Part shown: in pieces, positions 18,889 through 27,987 of the stretch
How the letters are laid out: each line of letters opens with the position of its first letter
How positions within the stretch are numbered: position 1 is the first letter of the stretch
Assembly: GCA_011523365.1 (NCBI GenBank)
Contig: WTGY01000149.1
Coordinates: 1-64,000, forward strand
DNA from: Caldilineaceae bacterium
GTDB lineage: Bacteria > Chloroflexota > Anaerolineae > Caldilineales > Caldilineaceae
Length of the DNA: 64,000 nucleotides
Direction of reading: 5' to 3'
Translations under genes and position numbers: made by a program
The notes under the pieces: model-generated
What the model saw: only the letters and a program-made list of their open reading frames with translations
Told to the model about the DNA's origin: nothing
Databases searched by the model: none

Positions 18889-19154
18889 CCGGCGCTCCAA
18901 ATGGGACGCCCCCCGAAGTGATGCAGGGCCCGGTATCCAACCCGGAGCAGCCAGACGTCGATCGCGCCAAGGCGCTGCGTCCGCAGACGCTTGGCTGCCG
19001 TCCGAAGGTCGGCGGCGATGGCCCAACTCCCGCTGTCAACGTCGATGGCGACATATTCCCCGTGGTGGTTCGCCTCGACCTGCGGACGGATGTCGCGCTC
19101 ATATATCTCGTCGCCCAGGCGGGCAGTCTCTTCGCGAGGTCGGCGTGTGGGCAT
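18885..19154 (-). CDS. Small conserved protein coupled to aspartic protease
   Basis: About 89 residues from ATG 19154: MPTRRPREETARLGDEIYER, then NHHGEYVAIDVDSGSWAIA, then IDVWLLRVGYRALHHFGGR. The GEYVAIDVDSGSW block resembles small DUF5678-like proteins. The stop overlaps the protease start by 4 bases. This arrangement looks like a toxin-antitoxin or a regulator/protease pair, but nothing in the sequence proves it. GGGTGGGGAAA lies upstream as a weak ribosome binding site. Confidence 0.65.
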   Translation of the reverse strand: MPTRRPREETARLGDEIYERDIRPQVEANHHGEYVAIDVDSGSWAIAADLRTAAKRLRTQRLGAIDVWLLRVGYRALHHFGGRPIWSAG

Positions 19155-19374
19155 AATGGTTTCCCCACCCTGGGCGGGCACTGTAGTCTCTGCGTCCCTC
19201 TTTAAGGCGTGCTTCCGTACATGGAGCATTCTACCACTGGTGGTGAAGTGTGCGACAACGAAGGAAGGTCCGTACAGGAGAGGACAGCGATCGGCCATGA
19301 CTTACACTATGCGACCTCCTCAGGGGCAATAGAGAGGTTGGACGCCGAGACCAAACAGGCCTAGGTTTTGATAC

Positions 19375-19690
19375 GGGAAAGTTTTTCCGGACCGCTTCGC
19401 CGTTGCCGGATGTAGCGGTCCGAAACCTTTTGCTACGGCAGGGGCGCAGGTGGAAGAGGTTGCTTTTAATAGGGGTATGGGGCGCCATTGTTTGCGCCCC
19501 CATACCCCCTCTATCCCTTATAGGGATATAGGGTATATAGGGAAATATAGGGGGAAGGCAACTCCTCTCTGGTCAGAAGCCAAAAGGTTCACCGCAAATG
19601 TAGTCAAGGTTCACTGCAAATGTAGTTTAGGTTCACCGCAAATGTAGTCAAGGTTCACCGCAAATGTAGTCATCCATCGTAACCGGATGC
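19375..19690. other. Origin-like region, copy A
   Basis: This region contains a long near-perfect palindrome (GGGGTATGGGG... paired with CCCCATACCCC, 19472-19508), a TA-rich run with repeated ATAGGG units (19512-19555), then four iterons (19586-19673). Just beyond the iterons the minus strand reads SGYDG-stop, a remnant of the last codons of an initiator gene like the one that ends at 20151. The whole block is repeated at 19911-20165. Iterons, a palindrome and a TA-rich stretch next to a rep gene are the hallmark of a plasmid origin. Confidence 0.65.
19586..19673 (+). repeat. Four 22-bp tandem iterons (copy A)
   Basis: Head-to-tail units start at 19586, 19608, 19630 and 19652. Each is 22 bases and begins GGTTCACCGCAAATGTAGT; unit two differs at one inner base and at its end. 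A length of 22 bp is two helical turns, so bound initiators would line up on one DNA face. Confidence 0.8.
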
Positions 19691-19910
19691 CGCGCGCGTC
19701 CTAGCCGGAGTGCGCCACTCTTTGAGTCCGGTACCCAAACCTCATGTGGAAGCTGGCCTTTCATCCACATCAGCGCTTCGCCAGCCAAGCCTCCTCGACC
19801 GTGCGCTTTGGTGTTTGGATTGCGGTTTGGTAACCGGGTGTATCGGGGTAATGTGCCGGCGCTGATTCAAATTCTCTTTAAGATAGCGTGCGGGTCTGGG
19901 TCTTTCATGC

Positions 19911-20165
19911 GGGACAGCTTTTCCGGATCGTTTCGCCGTTGCCGGATGTAGCGGTTCGCAACCTTCTGCCACGGCAGGGGCGCAGGTGGAAGAGATTGCT
20001 TTTAACAGGGGTATGGGGCGCCATTGTTTGCACCCCCATACCCCCTCTATCCCCTTATAGGGCATATAAGTATAGGGGGAAGGCAGTTCCTCTCTGGTCA
20101 GAAGCCAAAAGGTTCACTGCAAATGCAGTCAAGGTTCACCGTAAATGTAGTCATCCACCGTAACC
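19911..20165. other. Origin-like region, copy B, next to the initiator gene
   Basis: A direct duplicate of copy A, about 540 bases further on: palindrome at 20008-20044, TA-rich run, then two iterons at 20111-20154. The initiator stop codon lies within the second iteron, so the gene abuts the origin. Copy B has lost two of the four iterons, or copy A has gained two. Confidence 0.65.
20111..20154 (+). repeat. Two 22-bp iterons (copy B)
   Basis: Units at 20111 and 20133 match the copy A consensus with one or two substitutions each (TGCAAATGCAG, CCGTAAATGTAG). The spacing is again exactly 22 bases. Confidence 0.75.
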
Positions 20166-21764
20166 GGCGCCCCATCCCGACGGCGGCAGAATACGCACGC
20201 CTCCGTCCAAGTGTTCGGTGATAATGTAGCCTTTGTCGGCCATGTTTGACAGCGCGTCCTCTGCCCGTGCTCTTCGCATGGAACGCGCTGATTTACTCAG
20301 CGTATTTGGCGCGGGCGGATAGACCAGGGCGACCTGCTGCTCGGGCGATAGAACAGGGTAGCGATCAGCTGCCGGGTTGCGCTCCTGGGCGGCGTCTTTC
20401 AAGGTTGGGACGGGTTTCCCGCGATCATTGAGGGGCACAATATCTGGCCTGGGCTCCCAGTTTATCTCGTTGTTACGTCTGTGCTGGATCATCCACGTCC
20501 TCACCGGTTTGCCCTCCCCATCCAGAAGCAGCGTACCATCAATGCGGAGCAGACGATCTTGCACATCGCGCAACAGGCGTGGACGCGTTGGTTGGATATA
20601 CCGCCCATTACGGGCGCCGTGGCGATCGAACTTATAGCAGAGATTCAGATATCCGCGCCACTGCAGAGCAGATTTCTGACCAAGCACACGTAGGGCGGGC
20701 TTGTAGACCAGCGGGCCGCGCTCGCGTACGCCCGGAGGCAGGTTTATCTCGAATGTTACGACGTCTTCATATGCATTCCAGCGGCGGGGTATGTCCAATA
20801 CCGTTACAACGGCGCGTGCCCCGCCGGTCTTCCCTATCTGCCAGGGTAGTCGCAAATTGTGGACGATGCGTAAAGCTTCGACAATACGGACAGCGTCGCG
20901 CTGGCAGTAGCGGCCATTTGGCATTAACGCATTGATGAACTCATCCCAGTACACGGAAACGGGGCGAGAGAGGAAGCGGTACTCCACCGGCTCCCACATA
21001 ACTGCCTCAACCCATATCCGATCCGCCAATGCCGCGCCGCGCCCCCGACTTCGAGGGAGCCCTGTGAAATCGCGCAGCTGAAGGGGCAGAGCAATCGCGC
21101 TATCATCGTACAGTGCAAAGCCCGGCAAACGCGCCTGGCCGTCCGTCTCCGGTCGAACGTACTCAGTTAAATCAAAGAGGGTTCCCTCCAGATCCGTGTC
21201 CCGAATGATCGCGCGCGGTACGATGCCAGTCTTTCTGGTATCCGCCGGCACGGGCTTCTTACGTAACCAGATTTCAATAAGGGCTGCCGAGGGGTCCTTC
21301 AGGCCTTCCCGGCGGGCGGGATCGCAGGCTTCCCATAGCGCATACACCGCTTCGAGGCCGCTTACCAAGTGATTAACCGTTTCGTTGTCTGTCAGATAGT
21401 CGCGCATCAGCTCGGGTTCGCGTTCGCACTGATCCATTGTTGCATGCAGGCTCAGAAGGGCGTCGGCAAAATCAACGCCGATCAGTTCCCCAAGCGGTCC
21501 GTGTGAGCCGGATGTGGCCGTGTCCGCGCTGATGATTACCACCGGCAGACCCTGATCGGTCAGCAGCATACCGGCGCGGCTCAGCCCGGCCGCGTCTATC
21601 AGGGCGTCGAAGCGATCGGCGTAGGTCGCCAGACCTTCGGCCATCCAGAATTCCGGCAGAGCGCCGACAATGTCAGCCGGCGCCGGGAGTGGCGTGTCGT
21701 CTGGCCGGTCGAGTTTGACCAAGAGCTGCCCGAACAGGTCATCCCATCTCTCCTTAAACGTCAT
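20151..21764 (-). CDS. Probable plasmid-type replication initiator
   Basis: 537 residues from ATG 21764, which overlaps the RepA-like helicase stop by 11 bases. I find no single diagnostic motif. The central part (VYWDEFINALMPNGRYCQRDAVR..., then basic segments) is compatible with winged-helix DNA-binding domains of Rep proteins. The C-terminus (RARAEDALSNMADKGYIITEH) also looks like a winged helix. The main support is context: it is the last gene of a primase-helicase operon, and its stop lies inside an iteron. It would bind the iterons, open the origin and recruit the helicase. The initiator role is inferred. Confidence 0.65.
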   Translation of the reverse strand: MTFKERWDDLFGQLLVKLDRPDDTPLPAPADIVGALPEFWMAEGLATYADRFDALIDAAGLSRAGMLLTDQGLPVVIISADTATSGSHGPLGELIGVDFADALLSLHATMDQCEREPELMRDYLTDNETVNHLVSGLEAVYALWEACDPARREGLKDPSAALIEIWLRKKPVPADTRKTGIVPRAIIRDTDLEGTLFDLTEYVRPETDGQARLPGFALYDDSAIALPLQLRDFTGLPRSRGRGAALADRIWVEAVMWEPVEYRFLSRPVSVYWDEFINALMPNGRYCQRDAVRIVEALRIVHNLRLPWQIGKTGGARAVVTVLDIPRRWNAYEDVVTFEINLPPGVRERGPLVYKPALRVLGQKSALQWRGYLNLCYKFDRHGARNGRYIQPTRPRLLRDVQDRLLRIDGTLLLDGEGKPVRTWMIQHRRNNEINWEPRPDIVPLNDRGKPVPTLKDAAQERNPAADRYPVLSPEQQVALVYPPAPNTLSKSARSMRRARAEDALSNMADKGYIITEHLDGGVRILPPSGWGAGYGG

Positions 21765-22929
21765 CGGTTTTTGGCCTCCGTGGTGAAGCACTGTTTGGAT
21801 CGCTATCGGCCTGTTGTTGGGGCTGGTCGGCGGCAACGCGCCAAATCCAGTGGGTTTTCTGTGATTTGTCCAGGTATATTTCCTTCGCCGCGTTCGGGTC
21901 TGCGTAGTTGCCTTTGCGCCGTCTTAACACGGTAATCGCCGGCTCGTCATTTTCCTTCTTGTCGGTCAGATGCCAGTAAAAGCGGGCCTCGGCGGAAAAG
22001 GCGCTGGCACCTCTGAATCCGTGGTCGGCGCCCTCCTGTCTGTCCCTTCTATCCGCTTTTGGCGGGTGATGGCAAATCAGGACGGCGCATTTCGCTTCCT
22101 GCGCCCAGCCGCCCCAGTCGGCCATGAAGTGAGCGGCCTCCTCGTTGGCGTTTTCTGATGCGCCGTAGGCGTTGATCAGGGGGTCGAGAACAAGCAGGCG
22201 GGCGTCGTGTTCTTCACAGTAGTCGCGTAATTGCCGGCCGATAAGGGAGAGGCCGTCGGCCGTCCATACGGGGCCGGCCTGGGCCATCTCCAGGTAGCGC
22301 AGGCCTTCGCCCACACGCTTCGCCAGGGGTGTAGGCTGGCCGTCTGCGCGTTCGGCGTTTTCGATCCAGTTCAGGCGCCGGCGCGCCTCGTCATCTTCGT
22401 CTTCCCAATTTGCAATCACGGCGACGCCTTCTGATACGGCCGGCATGGTCTCCTTGACGCCGCGTCCCAGCCAGTGGCCGCCGCCGCCGGCCATTTTCGC
22501 TGCCAGCTGCAAAGCCAACAGGCTTTTGCCCTTTTCACCCTCGCCTGTGAGCAGGCCGATGCGGCCGAGCGGCAGCCAGTCTTTGATCAGCCATTTACGA
22601 TCAGGGGCTTGGAAGTCCCATTTTGTCTGTTCGTTCCAGCTGCGGTATCTGATCAGCTTGCTAATCCGGGTCCATGCATGTCGTGCGACTTCGGAATTAT
22701 CGCTGTGCAAGGCTTCGATCAGCTGGAGGACCTCTGTTTCGGACATTCCCCCAGGGGGGCGTAGCCGGCGCACGGCTTCGATGTCAGCCTTGTCCGGCGT
22801 TCTGCCGGCGGCGATGGCTGCGTTTATGCGTTTCAGCTCCTTAGTTCCCGGGAGCGGGGCATGGATTTCTGCGGGCACTTCGTCAGGTGTGATTCCTTCG
22901 GTTCCGTTGGGCAGGGGTGTAGCCGTCAT
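21754..22929 (-). CDS. RepA-like hexameric helicase (AAA_25)
   Basis: 391 residues from ATG 22929, with GGAGAACACC upstream. Walker A is GEGEKGKSLLALQLA, Walker B is LLVLDPLIN, and a sensor-like segment reads LICHHPPK followed by GFRGASAFSAEARF. This pattern fits the RecA-fold AAA_25/RepA helicases of plasmids and phages. The start overlaps the primase stop as ATGA, and its own stop overlaps the initiator start by 11 bases, so all three replication genes are coupled. Longer in-frame extension upstream lies inside the primase gene and is unlikely. Confidence 0.85.
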   Translation of the reverse strand: MTATPLPNGTEGITPDEVPAEIHAPLPGTKELKRINAAIAAGRTPDKADIEAVRRLRPPGGMSETEVLQLIEALHSDNSEVARHAWTRISKLIRYRSWNEQTKWDFQAPDRKWLIKDWLPLGRIGLLTGEGEKGKSLLALQLAAKMAGGGGHWLGRGVKETMPAVSEGVAVIANWEDEDDEARRRLNWIENAERADGQPTPLAKRVGEGLRYLEMAQAGPVWTADGLSLIGRQLRDYCEEHDARLLVLDPLINAYGASENANEEAAHFMADWGGWAQEAKCAVLICHHPPKADRRDRQEGADHGFRGASAFSAEARFYWHLTDKKENDEPAITVLRRRKGNYADPNAAKEIYLDKSQKTHWIWRVAADQPQQQADSDPNSASPRRPKTDDV

Positions 22930-24005
22930 GGTGTTCTCCAGTTCATGCTTGCGGGATCTTCCCCTTTCGGTAGCAGCTTGATTGGGACAGTGTAGCCGCG
23001 GTTTGCCCACTGCTGCGCCTGTTGGCGCGCTGTTTCCAACGCCTTTTCGTCGCCGTCGGGCCACAGGGTAACGGACGCGAACCAGCCCGGGTCGATTTCG
23101 CTGTAGCGCAGGCCGGCACAGACGGCTACGACCTGATCCTCCGGCAGGGCTGTGAGTAGCGCCAATCCGTCTGCGAGGCCTTCGACGACGTGCAGGTCGC
23201 AGGCGTGTTCGCCCGCTGGTCGTTGTTTCCAGAGCAGGCCATAGGCGGCGGCGTCCTGGCCGTAGGTGTGCTTATCGCCGCGCTTGTCTGCCTGCCAGTG
23301 GTGCGCTTTGCGCCCCTTGGCGTCGATGGCGACCATATGCAGCTTGCGGGTAGGGCCGGCGGGGTTGGACAGGGGGCGCATGGCCATGACCAGCGCGCCG
23401 GCGGCAGGGCTATCCGGTTGTCCGCGGGGGAATATGCGGTGGCTGCGGGCAAGCCACCGGACTGTTTCGGGCAGCGGCCGACCTGCAGGCCAGCGGATCG
23501 GGGGTTTGCGCGCGGCCAACCAGCGGCCTACGGTATGCTGTTCTGCCGGTCCGGAAGTGGACGGGCGGGCTGCGGCCCACAGTTCGGCGGCGTAGGCGGC
23601 CGTGTCTCTCTTGGCGTGGCGCGGCGGCGCAGGCTTTGTCGTAACCGACGCCGGCGCCCGGGCCCGGGGTGTTGCGGTGAACGGCTTCCCTGCGTAGTGT
23701 GCTTCCCAGCAAGCGCGGCACCGGCACAGTTGCAGGCCGGTTGCCTTTTGCAGGGTGTGACGGATGGCGTCGCGCTCTGCCGGCGTCTGCGGGCTGCATT
23801 TGTAGCAGTGGACGTGCAGAGACTGTTCTCCAGGCCTGGGCGGGTCGCTGAATACCAGCGATGCGGAGGACGACTTGTCTCCGCTGCCGTGGCAGTAGCC
23901 GCGGGTGCGGTAGCCGGCGCCTTCGCGCCGTGTGCCTGGGAGACGGGCCGCGACTTCGGCGGCCGTTGCGATGGGTATGCGATTGAGTGTGCTGTGTGTT
24001 AGCAT
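22926..24005 (-). CDS. CHC2-zinc/Toprim DNA primase
   Basis: 359 residues. The N-terminus has RGYCHGSGDKSSSASLVF and then HVHCYKC, an arrangement close to the CHC2 zinc finger of DnaG-type primases; a further CRCRAC follows. The C-terminal half has a Toprim domain with HVVEGLADGLALL (catalytic Glu) and LWPDGDEKA (the D-x-D pair). It would make RNA primers for the replicon. AGGAG lies 11 bases upstream of ATG 24005. It is the first gene of the replication operon. Confidence 0.85.
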   Translation of the reverse strand: MLTHSTLNRIPIATAAEVAARLPGTRREGAGYRTRGYCHGSGDKSSSASLVFSDPPRPGEQSLHVHCYKCSPQTPAERDAIRHTLQKATGLQLCRCRACWEAHYAGKPFTATPRARAPASVTTKPAPPRHAKRDTAAYAAELWAAARPSTSGPAEQHTVGRWLAARKPPIRWPAGRPLPETVRWLARSHRIFPRGQPDSPAAGALVMAMRPLSNPAGPTRKLHMVAIDAKGRKAHHWQADKRGDKHTYGQDAAAYGLLWKQRPAGEHACDLHVVEGLADGLALLTALPEDQVVAVCAGLRYSEIDPGWFASVTLWPDGDEKALETARQQAQQWANRGYTVPIKLLPKGEDPASMNWRTP

Positions 24006-24077
24006 GTGGGCGAGGCTCCTTTGACGTGTGGGTCTCAGTGGTAGTGGCCCCGATTGACGGATCGGGGCCGTCCTCTT

Positions 24078-24788
24078 TTATTGGATCCCTGCTCTTTTTG
24101 CGATTTTGGACAGGCCTTGGCGGCTGAACGCGGTGCCGCGGCGGGTGCGTACGCCGGCGTCTGTGAGCGTGCTGGCCACTCTCGCCCAGCTTTTGCCCTG
24201 GGCGCGCAGTTCGGCGACGCGCTGCAGGACGGCTTGTTCGTGCTCGTTTTTGATGAGTTTCCCGTCCTCGCCGGCTTCGAAGCCATAGTAGGGATTTCCG
24301 GTGGATTTTCCCTGTGCTCTGAGCTCTTGCAGGGCGGTGCTGGTGCGCTCTCCGATCACCTCTCTATCCCACTGTGATACTGAATCCATGATGTTGATTA
24401 CAATCTGGCCGGTGGCGCTGCCGGTGTCCAGGGATTCGGCGCTGCTGATCAGATCAACGCCTTGGCCGCCGCCGGCGCGCTTCGCTTTTCGCATGCGCTG
24501 CAACAGAGACATAAAGTCCTTGATTCTGCGGGTTAACCGGTCGAGCTTGCTGATGATCACGGCGTCGACTTGACCGCTGTCGATGTGCGAGAGCAGCACG
24601 GACATGGCGGGGCGGTTGAGCGTGGATGCCGGTTCGTCTTCGTCGGCGAGGACGTTGACAATGTTCAGGCCGGAACGTTCAGCGTAGGCGATCACCTCGC
24701 GATGCTGGGCTTCGAGGGAAAGCTCGCTGATGGCCTGTTCTCCAGTGCCGACCCTGATATAGGCGACTGCTTTTCGTTGCTCTGTCAT
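24078..24788 (-). CDS. Serine recombinase (resolvase/invertase) lacking the catalytic serine
   Basis: 236 residues from ATG 24788. The resolvase fold is clear: AYIRVGTGEQ at the start, DAVIISKLDRLTRRIKD, and a C-terminal helix-turn-helix (WARVASTLTDAGVRTRRG). In the family the nucleophile is the Ser of RVST; here codon 14 (24747-24749 on the minus strand, GGC) encodes Gly. LDRLTRR and the downstream residues remain. The protein is therefore predicted to bind DNA but not to cut it, unless this is a sequencing error. It sits just upstream of the primase operon and may act as a regulator or partition aid. Confidence 0.8.
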   Translation of the reverse strand: MTEQRKAVAYIRVGTGEQAISELSLEAQHREVIAYAERSGLNIVNVLADEDEPASTLNRPAMSVLLSHIDSGQVDAVIISKLDRLTRRIKDFMSLLQRMRKAKRAGGGQGVDLISSAESLDTGSATGQIVINIMDSVSQWDREVIGERTSTALQELRAQGKSTGNPYYGFEAGEDGKLIKNEHEQAVLQRVAELRAQGKSWARVASTLTDAGVRTRRGTAFSRQGLSKIAKRAGIQ

Positions 24789-24835
24789 GGGCTTCAGGTT
24801 TCCTTTGGTCAACCTGGCAGAGATAGTTTATCTTA

Positions 24836-24893
24836 CGCGCGTTATAGTAGGCAAACGAGAATTCTCCGGGTTGACAATATATCACCGCGCGTT
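24836..24893. promoter_or_regulatory. Candidate resolvase site or operator
   Basis: Two direct copies of CGCGCGTT (24836-24843 and 24886-24893) flank a perfect palindrome GAGAATTCTC (24857-24866). The block lies upstream of the serine recombinase gene, between it and hsdM, which is where res sites or operators are usually found. Weak support. Confidence 0.3.
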
Positions 24894-25020
24894 TTGGGGA
24901 GCGGTGCCTCAGCTGGTCAGGGACTGCACTTTCCCCAATAATTGACTATCAGAGGGAGGGAACATATTCTTGGGGAATCCTCAGGACTATTTGACTACAG
25001 CTTTCAGGAGGCAACCGGTT

Positions 25021-26616
25021 ATGGCTTCAACCCGACAGCAGCGGCCGGCGGAACGACGGAAAGGGGCGGACACCAGTTCGGCGGGCGGCGTCGACGTTGC
25101 CGACTACAGAGCCGAACTGTGGCGCATGGCCGACGCGCTGCGGGGCAGCATGGACGCGGCGGAGTACAAGCACGTGGTTCTGGGGCTGATCTTTCTGAAG
25201 TACATCTCGGACGCGTTCGAGGAGGCGCGGGCGCAGTTGGAGGCGGAGCGTGACGAAGGCGCGGATCCGGAGGACCCGGACGAGTACCGGGCGCTGAACG
25301 TTTTCTGGGTGCCGCGCGCGGCGCGCTGGTCGACACTGCAGGCCCAGGCGCGGCAGGCTACAATCGGGCAGGCGGTGGACGACGCGATGACGGCGATCGA
25401 GAGGGACAACGCGGCGCTCAAGGATGTACTCCCCAAGGAGTACGCGCGACCGGCGCTGGACAAGACGCGGCTGGGCAGGGTGGTCGACCTAGTGAGCAAC
25501 ATCAAGGTGGGCGGAGCGGAGGCGCGCGCGACCGACGTGCTGGGCAACGTTTACGAGTACTTCCTGGAGCAGTTCGCGCTGGCGGAGGGCAGGAAGGGGG
25601 GCGAGTTCTACACGCCGCGCAGCGTCGTGCGGCTGCTGGTGGAGATGCTGGAGCCTTATCGCGGGCGGGTGTACGACCCGTGCTGCGGCTCTTCAGGCAT
25701 GTTCGTGCAGTCGATCGAGTTCATCCGGGCGCACGCGAGCGGCAACGGCAACGGGGGCAGGGCGCGGGCGGACATTTCGATCTACGGGCAGGAGTCCAAC
25801 TACACGACGTGGCGGATGGCGAGGATGAACCTGGCGATCCGCGGCATTGACGGCCGCATCGAGTACGGCGACACGTTCCACAACGACCGCCATCCGGACC
25901 TGCGCGCGGACTATATTCTGGCGAATCCGCCCTTCAACGTCTCCGACTGGGGCGGCGAGCGGCTGCGTGACGACAGGCGCTGGCAGTACGGCGCGCCGCC
26001 GGTGGGCAATGCCAACTTCGCCTGGGTGCAGCATTTCCTCTATCACCTGGCGCCGCGGGGCATGGCGGGGTTCGTACTGGCGAACGGCTCGATGTCTTCG
26101 AACCAGTCGAACGAGGGTGAGATACGCAAAAGCATCATCGAGGCCGGCCTTGTCGATTGCATCGTGGCGCTGCCGGGCCAGCTGTTCCGCTCGACGCAGA
26201 TACCGGCCTGCCTGTGGTTCCTCTCACGGGGCCGGGGCGACGGCGAGCGGCGCGAGGAGACCCTTTTCATCGACGCGCGCAAGATGGGTTACATGGTGGA
26301 CCGGGCCCAGCGCGACCTTTCGGCCGAGGATATCGCCCGCGTTGCGGACACCTACCACGCCTGGCTCGGCAAGGAAGGCCTGGACGCGTACGCGGACTTA
26401 CCCGGTTTCTGCAGGAGCGCCGACCTAGAGGAGATCCGCAAGCATGGGTACGTGCTGACGCCCGGCCGCTATGTCGGGGCGCCGCCGCAGGAGGAGGACG
26501 GCGTTCCTTTTGCGGAGAAGATGGCGCAGCTGACGGGGCAGTGGCGGGCCCAGCAGGCGGAGGCGCGCAGGCTGGACGACGCGATCGCTGATAATCTGAA
26601 GTCTCTTGGGTTTTAG
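25021..26616 (+). CDS. hsdM: Type I restriction-modification methyltransferase subunit
   Basis: 531 residues. An N-terminal helical HsdM domain is followed by an N6-adenine methyltransferase domain: [15 protein letters not shown], then [10 protein letters not shown] (about 219, SAM binding), and NPPF (about 302, catalytic). I chose ATG 25021 because AGGAGG lies 9 bases upstream. It should pair with the specificity subunit at 31845 and the restriction subunit at 39838. In most systems these genes are adjacent; here about 5.2 kb separates hsdM from hsdS. Codon usage is strongly GC-rich, as in hsdR. Confidence 0.95.
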   Translation: MASTRQQRPAERRKGADTSSAGGVDVADYRAELWRMADALRGSMDAAEYKHVVLGLIFLKYISDAFEEARAQLEAERDEGADPEDPDEYRALNVFWVPRAARWSTLQAQARQATIGQAVDDAMTAIERDNAALKDVLPKEYARPALDKTRLGRVVDLVSNIKVGGAEARATDVLGNVYEYFLEQFALAEGRKGGEFYTPRSVVRLLVEMLEPYRGRVYDPCCGSSGMFVQSIEFIRAHASGNGNGGRARADISIYGQESNYTTWRMARMNLAIRGIDGRIEYGDTFHNDRHPDLRADYILANPPFNVSDWGGERLRDDRRWQYGAPPVGNANFAWVQHFLYHLAPRGMAGFVLANGSMSSNQSNEGEIRKSIIEAGLVDCIVALPGQLFRSTQIPACLWFLSRGRGDGERREETLFIDARKMGYMVDRAQRDLSAEDIARVADTYHAWLGKEGLDAYADLPGFCRSADLEEIRKHGYVLTPGRYVGAPPQEEDGVPFAEKMAQLTGQWRAQQAEARRLDDAIADNLKSLGF

Positions 26617-26715
26617 GGTCCGCGGAGAACGGCTTAACTGCTTTTGATCCGCGGAGGACGCAGAGGGGCGCGGAGAACATCTTTTTGTCCACGGAGGGAC
26701 ACGGAGAACATCTAC
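26617..26715 (+). repeat. Dispersed cACGGAGg-type repeat, copy 1
   Basis: Imperfect units such as CCGCGGAGGACGCAGAG and CCACGGAGGGACACGGAG directly follow the hsdM stop. Related copies lie at 31561, 49524, 56417, 60262 and 62685. The 49524 copy shares the flanking phrase GGCTTAACTGCTTTT with this one. Confidence 0.6.
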
Positions 26716-26776
26716 TGCTCTTTTCGCGTGCGGTCAACCTGCTGGTCTCACACGGTCAGCAAAAAAGAGAGGAGAG

Positions 26777-27205
26777 ATGGGTGAAACGATGCGTCCAGAG
26801 TTCAGAGCCATCAGAACGGAGGAGGAATACGAAGCGGCGTTGGCGCGAATCGACGAAATATTCGATGCAGAGATGGGAAGTGCTGAAGACGAAGAGCTTG
26901 ACGACCTGGTCGACTCTTACGAGAACAAGCATTACCCTATTGGGATGCCCGATCCTATCTCTGCAATCGAGTTTCGAATGGACCAGGCCAACCTGAGCCA
27001 GAGGGATCTCATCCCTTTTGTTGGCAGCAGCGCCAAGGTCACGGAGGTCCTTTCCGGAAAGCGTGAGATCACGCTTTCGATGGCGCGCGCCTTGCACGAG
27101 CATCTTGGCATCCCTGCGGATGTGCTTCTGCAGAGACCCGACGCGGAGATCGATTTCACATCTGACGAAATCGACCCGCGGCTGAATTCGCAAACGTTTT
27201 GTTGA
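26777..27205 (+). CDS. HigA-like antitoxin, no toxin adjacent
   Basis: 142 residues. The N-terminus (RTEEEYEAALARIDEIFD) and HYPIGMPDPISAIEFRMDQ, followed by a Cro/C1-type helix-turn-helix (LSQRDLIPFVGSSAKVTEVL), match the COG5499 branch of HigA antitoxins. Normally a HigB RNase toxin gene precedes it, but the 160 bases upstream hold only the dispersed repeat. It therefore appears to be an orphan antitoxin or one whose toxin gene was lost. ATG 26777 has AGGAG very close; ATG 26789 is possible. Confidence 0.8.
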   Translation: MGETMRPEFRAIRTEEEYEAALARIDEIFDAEMGSAEDEELDDLVDSYENKHYPIGMPDPISAIEFRMDQANLSQRDLIPFVGSSAKVTEVLSGKREITLSMARALHEHLGIPADVLLQRPDAEIDFTSDEIDPRLNSQTFC

Positions 27206-27217
27206 CCGGAGGGAAGC

Positions 27218-27409
27218 ATGGGTAACATCTGGCCAGTGCAGGAGGCGAGGGCGCGCTTCAGCGAGCTGCTGGAAGCCAGTCATGCAGAAGGGCCGCAGAT
27301 TGTCACCAAGCACGGGAAAGAGACCGCGGTGCTGGTGTCGATTGAACAGTGGCGCAGACTGGAAAGCGTGGCGAAACCGAGCCTGAAGGCGTTCCTGCTG
27401 GCCCCATAG
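27218..27409 (+). pseudogene. Phd/YefM-type antitoxin cut by a nonsense codon
   Basis: 63 residues of a Phd/YefM antitoxin (NIWPVQEARARFSELLEAS, then IVTKHGKETAVLVSIEQW). The frame stops at TAG 27407, but beyond it the same frame reads PRTEALTPPRRKLRRRPDPD until TAG at 27476, which looks like the normal basic C-terminal tail. A single GAG-to-TAG change would explain this. The tail is where such antitoxins bind their toxins, and no PIN or ParE toxin gene follows. GGAGG lies upstream. Confidence 0.65.
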
Positions 27410-27558
27410 CCGCGTACGGAGGCGTTAACACCGCCGAGAAGGAAGTTGCGGCGGCGCCCGGATCCAGATGCAGCGTAGAGGCGTTTTGTGTTGTGTCCGG
27501 ACAGGAAGGTTGACCTCGGGTTGCGACGTACGCAGGTGAAAACAGATAGTCTGCGGAG

Positions 27559-27987
27559 ATGGGAATGAACATTAACACCGACCATCTGAATCGCTGCATC
27601 GGTACGCTCAGAGTTGCCTGGGAAGGGCTGCAGGAGTGTGAACCGGGCGACGTGTTGTATGAGATCTACCGCGCGGCCTGTGTGAAGGAGTTTGAGCTCG
27701 TGCTGGAGCAGGGCGGCCGATTGCTGAAGAGGCGGCTGCGTCCTTACTTTGCCAGCAACCGGCAGGCGGACCAGCTTTACTTCAATGATGTCTTCCGTTA
27801 CGCCGCCAGACATTGCCTGATCGGCGACGACGCGTGCGAACGCTGGCTGGAATACCGTGTTGCCCGCAATGACACGGCGCATGAATACGGGGAGAATTTC
27901 GCTGAGAGGACGCTGGAACTGCTGCCCCAGTTCATTGTCGACGCGGAGGCGTTAGCCGGTGTGATCGAAGGGGGGCGGGATGCGTGA
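27559..27987 (+). CDS. HEPN toxin of a HEPN/MNT pair
   Basis: 142 residues of the HI0074-like nucleotidyltransferase substrate-binding family, now recognised as HEPN RNase toxins. The catalytic Rx4-6H is visible as RNDTAH near residue 104. It overlaps the MNT gene by 8 bases, the standard order in type VII systems, where MNT neutralises HEPN by nucleotide transfer. ATG 27565 is an equally good start with better spacing to GGAG. Confidence 0.85.
   Translation: MGMNINTDHLNRCIGTLRVAWEGLQECEPGDVLYEIYRAACVKEFELVLEQGGRLLKRRLRPYFASNRQADQLYFNDVFRYAARHCLIGDDACERWLEYRVARNDTAHEYGENFAERTLELLPQFIVDAEALAGVIEGGRDA

Noticed and set aside
24836..24893. Firm res site assignment
   Set aside because: Only one palindrome and two short direct repeats; resolvase sites usually have three subsites. 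Kept at low confidence.
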